Below are positions 59,678 to 64,000 of a stretch of DNA of 64,000 nt, in pieces. The translations under genes and the position numbers were made by a program. The stretch comes from Panorpa germanica. Lineage: Eukaryota > Arthropoda > Insecta > Mecoptera > Panorpidae. Position 1 is the first letter of the stretch, and the number at the start of each line of letters is the position of its first letter. Location of the stretch: the NCBI GenBank assembly GCA_963678705.1, contig OY783210.1, positions 12,091,331 through 12,155,330 on the forward strand, in the 5' to 3' direction. Under the pieces are notes generated by a model. The model was not told the origin of the DNA. It saw only the letters and a program-made list of their open reading frames with translations, and did not search any database.

Positions 59678-60468
59678 GGGCCTTATTCTGTAAAAAATTT
59701 CATCGCTGTAAAATGACGTCACAAAAGCGATAATTTTTTATTTGGTAATCTGTAAGAGTTTCCATCGAGTTAAATTTTTGTCGCTGGAAAAAAATCGACC
59801 AAATTATAAGGTCGCCTTCAGCGGTGACTTTAAAATTTTTCATTGCTGTATTTTTGAGAACTGTCAAACAATTTGAACTGTAATTTGGTGTAGTTGGAGG
59901 ATTCTAAGAAAAAATTGAAAATGAGTTAGTATTTATATGTATACATACATTTTTATTTTTTTTATTGACATCCCAGAATATTACAATCTATCCATAGATA
60001 TAATAATATGTATGCATATGAATATAACAATATATCAGAAAGTGAGGTTATGTTGTTTGTCAATTATTGCTTCAGGTGAATGCTTTTTCACATAAATTGT
60101 GCATGGCCATTTGAAATTCTATTTATAATAATTATTTTCACACTGATTTTTCCGTTTTCCTTTTCGTAGATGCCATATTGACTTTTTTTTTAAAAGATTT
60201 TGACATGTAGGAATTATATAACCAACTGTCATTTAAAATATTTTATATTTTTTCTATTTAATACTTTGTCGTGATTGGTCAAATATCATCAATACCAGTT
60301 TATACTCTTTCACCGATGTACATTATAAGGGCGGTGGAAAATTTTGCATACTGAATACCACTTTAGATATTTTAAATACAGCGACCTTGTTCTATCGATG
60401 AAAAAATTAAATATTTCCACCGCTGAAAAAATAAGGTCGATTTTTTGAAAAGTTACAGAATAAGGCAC
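59678..60468. mobile_element. TIR DNA element (PIF/Harbinger-like MITE), copy 2, without Helitron
   Basis: Starts GGGCCTTATTCTGTAA and ends TTACAGAATAAGGCAC; 791 bases, inverted relative to copy 1 at 1137-3601. Preceded by TAA (59675-59677); the right flank reads TTA. Bases near 60010 correspond to the intact site where copy 1 carries the Helitron. Confidence 0.8.
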
Positions 60469-62324
60469 TTAGACTCTTTTATAAACTTTGATCCTTTTTA
60501 GTTTTTATTTAATCTGCATAACGGCCTATTTCCGATGCTGAGTTCTGTTACGAACGATCTCCTATTATGTTTGTAGTTTTTGCGAAGTTTTGCCTTCATA
60601 TATGTTGACTAATGTCGTTGATCATGTACCTGAGTACATTTTCAAATAAAGTCGATAACAACTAAACTCGGAAAATGTAACTCTCAATTCGATTTCCAAA
60701 TGCTGGATAGGCAATAAGAAAATGGAAAGTAGAAAGTAATTTAAAAAAAATATGTATGTGAATTTTCTGTTATAGTAGTCGTATTCAACATGAAAAACAG
60801 CTTACTCTAAGGACTCCTTCTGACATGAAAAATGTGCTAACATCTAGATAGCATTAGTAGCCTGGAGAAGTCGAGTTTCGCCAAAGCGTTATCCAATCCA
60901 AAACAGGGAAACTTTAAAAAATGAAAAATGTTGAATTTGGGCCCCTTAATGTGACCTATATAACGATTGTCTAGTTCATTAGTAAGACATTACATTTTGA
61001 GATAAGGACGAAAACAATATTCAAGTTTTTCGACACGTTTTTCCGCAATATACTTTGTTTTAATTGCACACTTTTACATAAAGCATACTCATCTCAAATT
61101 TCGGTTTCTTCTTTTCTGAGATGTTCCACTGATCAACTGAACGTTTTGTATATGTATGTATATACATATATTTGTGTGTGTATGTACATACATCCCCCTC
61201 TGCGTGCGTCTGCAAATTTATATTGTGTGAACTTGCATGTCTTTTGCTTCATTATGCTAATATTTATTTTATAAGTTATTCGTACATGTATAATAAGATG
61301 ATATTCAATAATACAATCAGAGACGTACGTAAATATAGCATTAAATAATAGAAACACACATAAATATATAATAAAACAATGAAGACTTATAATTGAACGT
61401 AGGTTGGTTCTTGTATTTTCATATGAAACGAACGTTCTCCTCCTTTAGGGGTGTAGTGTAGGGCGGTAATGTCAAAAGAGAAGAGGGATACCATGCAATC
61501 GGCAGCGGGTGCGTTGCTAGGGCTGGGCGGGAGGTCTTCTTATTGATTACATATTGTTAGAAATATCGACATTGAATTTTTTCTGTAATATAATTTTATA
61601 TATTATTTGTGCCCACTAATTTTATAACAAAAGTTAATAATTCATTTCAGATCAAAAAACAGACCTTCGGTTTCAAAAATATCATTACAAAATCATTATA
61701 TCTGCTCTAAATTCTAAAACTGCAGCTACAATTTTTATAAATATAGGTTCCTAAAACAAGAAACCACTATTACTGGTTTTGAATAACAAAAATCAAGAAA
61801 AAAATTGTATCCCTAGCATTTACTTTTATGTAAATAAATAAATTTGTATTAAAACTCTATTAAAATTCAATGTATGTTATGAAAAGTAATATACCGGATC
61901 TTAATTTTATTTTCATTTATCTAAAATATGCTTTTAGAAATGTTCAAAAAATTTCATCATGTTTTTTTCCATCTCTATCTCCTTACAATCTCCTTTTTTG
62001 CATCCTTTATAGAATTCATCTATCTTCATTTAATTGTCCATTTATAGCCTCTTCATATTTTCAAACGTCTCCTTTGCCTCTTTCATATACTTCTAATTCA
62101 CTAATTTTTCGTTTCCTTTCATTGTCCTGCTCAGTTCTTCGCTCTTGTGCCTTTCTTCTTTGTTTATATCTTTTCTCAGAAATTTATCCTTTTCTATCTC
62201 ATTTATATATGTTTAGAAAAAGTGCCATAGTAAACAGTTATTATCTCCTTATTTAATATTCAAACCTTTCTAATTGCCATCTATCATTATACAGTTGAAT
62301 TAATAAGAAATATGAGCAAAGCAA
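60469..62324. other. Intergenic, no gene recognised
   Basis: AT-rich with a GC-richer stretch at 61435-61545 (GGGTGCGTTGCTAGGGCTGG). Open frames at 61133-61357 and 61870-62256 are low complexity. Confidence 0.35.
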
Positions 62325-62951
62325 TGGGCTTGTGTCCTCATTTTTTAGTGGTCGATTTTTCAATTGTTGATTGCAATTGATGTTAATAAATATGTATTGG
62401 CGTGTCTATTTTATTAAATATCCAAATGTTGACGGAGATATAGCAATTAAAAGTTTAAATTGCAGTTTTAGCGCTAGAAATGGTCGGCCATATTTGTATG
62501 ACGTGAAATGCATTTTAACGTCAGTTATTTGTTGAGTAGGTCAGTGCTGTGGTAATGTTCTGTAGCTGTTGGTAGTCGAATAATCAAGTCAATTCAAAGA
62601 ATAATAAGTTTTTACCTTATTTAACCCTGCTAAGGCAGACATAGTATTGAAATTTGATTCTTCCTTGAAATAGCTGTAAATAATATTTGATATTTTGATA
62701 TATAAATACATATAGCAGAGATTTATGAGCTGTAAGGTTGGTAACCTTACACAAGGATTGTGATGTCACATGCACTTGGAATGTGTACAACGTTGAATCA
62801 CTTTAATAATTAAAGAGACAAAATGACTTTTTTAATTGTTAATATCTCCTAACATATAAAGAGTTATTAAAAAATAATTGGACATTTGAGGTTCTAGTAA
62901 CCCACTTTATCAATATATAGTATATTTTTGTAGAAATTAAGACACAAACCC
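62325..62951. mobile_element. GGGCTTGTG-family TIR element, full-length copy (reverse of 25775-26407)
   Basis: GGGCTTGTGTCCTCATTTTTTAG to AAATTAAGACACAAACCC, 627 bases, no coding capacity. Confidence 0.8.
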
Positions 62952-63104
62952 ATTGTAAAATTCGTATTATTACATTAATTATATTTAATAATAATTATTA
63001 TAAATTATTTATTTAAAAATGATTAAAAAGAAATTCTTTTAAAAAAGCTTCTTTTAAAGTTCGAATATAATAATCTGACGCTTTTATTAAAAGCTCAAAA
63101 TGTT

Positions 63105-63590
63105 TGAAAGTGGCGCCGCCATCGGTAGAGCACGGCACGACGACTTCTATTTGAAGTTTAAAACCATTCTGACCGGCGTTCCGGTAGGAAAAGCTTCCTC
63201 GTTGTGTATCTCTACGATTTAATCCCGAATCTAATATATCGTATCGTAATATATACCGTACATATATCCGTAATAAATTCTTTAAAATAATATTTAAATA
63301 AATTAGATAACATTCCGTCGATGTAATAATACGTAGTACCTAAATATAATAGATTATTACAAATATTTAAATTTAGTGTAAATTACTTGTAAAATATTTC
63401 TCGTCTGTTTGACATTAAAAAGATTTAGTGATATTGACAGTTTGTTATAGTGATATAATAATAATTAAATACTAGTGCAGTAGCTTCTAAATATTAGTAG
63501 TTATATGTAGTTTGTGAATTATTCATTAAATTTAGAGGATTTTTGAAAATTAGTGTTTTTGGAGAGAGGTATCATATCAAGGTAAGCTAC
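63105..63590 (+). promoter_or_regulatory. Possible promoter and first non-coding exon of a gene beyond the right edge
   Basis: A CpG-containing, GC-richer patch (GGCGCCGCCATCGG at 63112; GACCGGCGTTCCGG near 63170) is followed by transcript-like sequence and a good plus-strand splice donor (CAAG|GTAAGC near 63580). There is no coding part in the window. Confidence 0.3.
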
Positions 63591-63894
63591 TTTTAATTTA
63601 TTGAAATATTTTTGAATTTTATCAAATTCCTTGCCTGTGTACGTTATTTAAAAAAATATCATAGTCATATATGTATGTTATTATATGCCATTAAAACTTA
63701 TCTTATGAAATACCCATACTATACATTAAAAAAGAACTTTACAAACAAATTGAAGCTATTACATCCATTAGATATAAAATATATCTATTTTTGTGTAATA
63801 AAAATACATAATTATTTATTTTTAGTAGTATGTAATTAAATCACAAAACGTAAAATAAATAAAATATTTAAATACATAGTTGAAACATATATTT

Positions 63895-63945
63895 AAAGGA
63901 CCGTGGTCCTTAGAAGCCCGTGAAGTATTAATAAAAAAAAAAACA
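63895..63945 (+). mobile_element. LINE-type 3' tail
   Basis: GGACCGTGGTCCTTAGAAGCCCGTGAAG followed by an A run; resembles the GCCTAGGAAGCCCGAGAAA tails of the LINE family but is diverged. Confidence 0.4.
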
Positions 63946-64000
63946 TATATTTAATCATATCATCATCGTCATGTAATTAAAAAATAATTAGTAAATGGTT

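Overview
The window is nuclear DNA of an AT-rich insect. There are spliced genes with GT-AG introns, the 5' part of an insect short-wavelength (blue-class) opsin, two small chitin-binding (CBM14) secreted proteins, and a dense load of LINE, Helitron and short inverted-repeat elements. No prokaryotic gene order, CRISPR array, rRNA or intact tRNA gene was seen. Order and species cannot be fixed from the sequence. A retained blue-type opsin argues against beetles and most hemipterans, which are known to have lost this class. One LINE ORF1 has the coiled-coil look of elements common in Hymenoptera, but this is only a weak pointer.

Layout. 1-4250: first three exons of the opsin on the minus strand, running off the left edge, with a rhodopsin-type promoter. 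Intron 1 holds a three-level nest of elements (tRNA-type SINE, then a TAA-flanked inverted-repeat element, then a Helitron with a decayed Pif1-like helicase). 7200-10760: two tandem minus-strand genes for single-domain CBM14 proteins with the same three-exon structure; intron 1 of the first has been filled by two inverted-repeat elements. 11-19 kb: repeats and LINE fragments.

19.4-42.6 kb is the most distinctive part. It is a cluster of five two-exon genes (A-E) for secreted, Ser-rich, Cys-punctuated repeat proteins that I do not recognise as a named family. Each has a 20-codon first exon that encodes exactly a signal peptide, a phase-0 intron, and a second exon made of tandem repeats. Genes A-C are acidic (Ser/Asp/Glu/Pro/Cys); D and E are Ser/Lys/Glu/Asp-rich with His-Ser-Cys motifs. 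All five share nearly the same TATA-box promoter, 5' leader and signal exon, although the mature parts differ in composition. B/C and D/E are head-to-head pairs around palindromic centres near 31.52 kb and 39.37 kb, so the cluster grew by inverted duplication. Structural silk, glue, cocoon, eggshell or salivary protein are all possible roles; the sequence does not decide.

42.6-64 kb is mostly non-coding, with LINE remnants (Jockey-like reverse transcriptase, an RNase H fragment, 3' tails), more copies of the two inverted-repeat families, an undisturbed relative of the element that hosts the Helitron (59.7-60.5 kb), and a possible promoter with a first non-coding exon at the right edge.

The opsin and the CBM14 genes are ordinary host genes. 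The A-E cluster and its palindromes are the best candidate for something not yet described.
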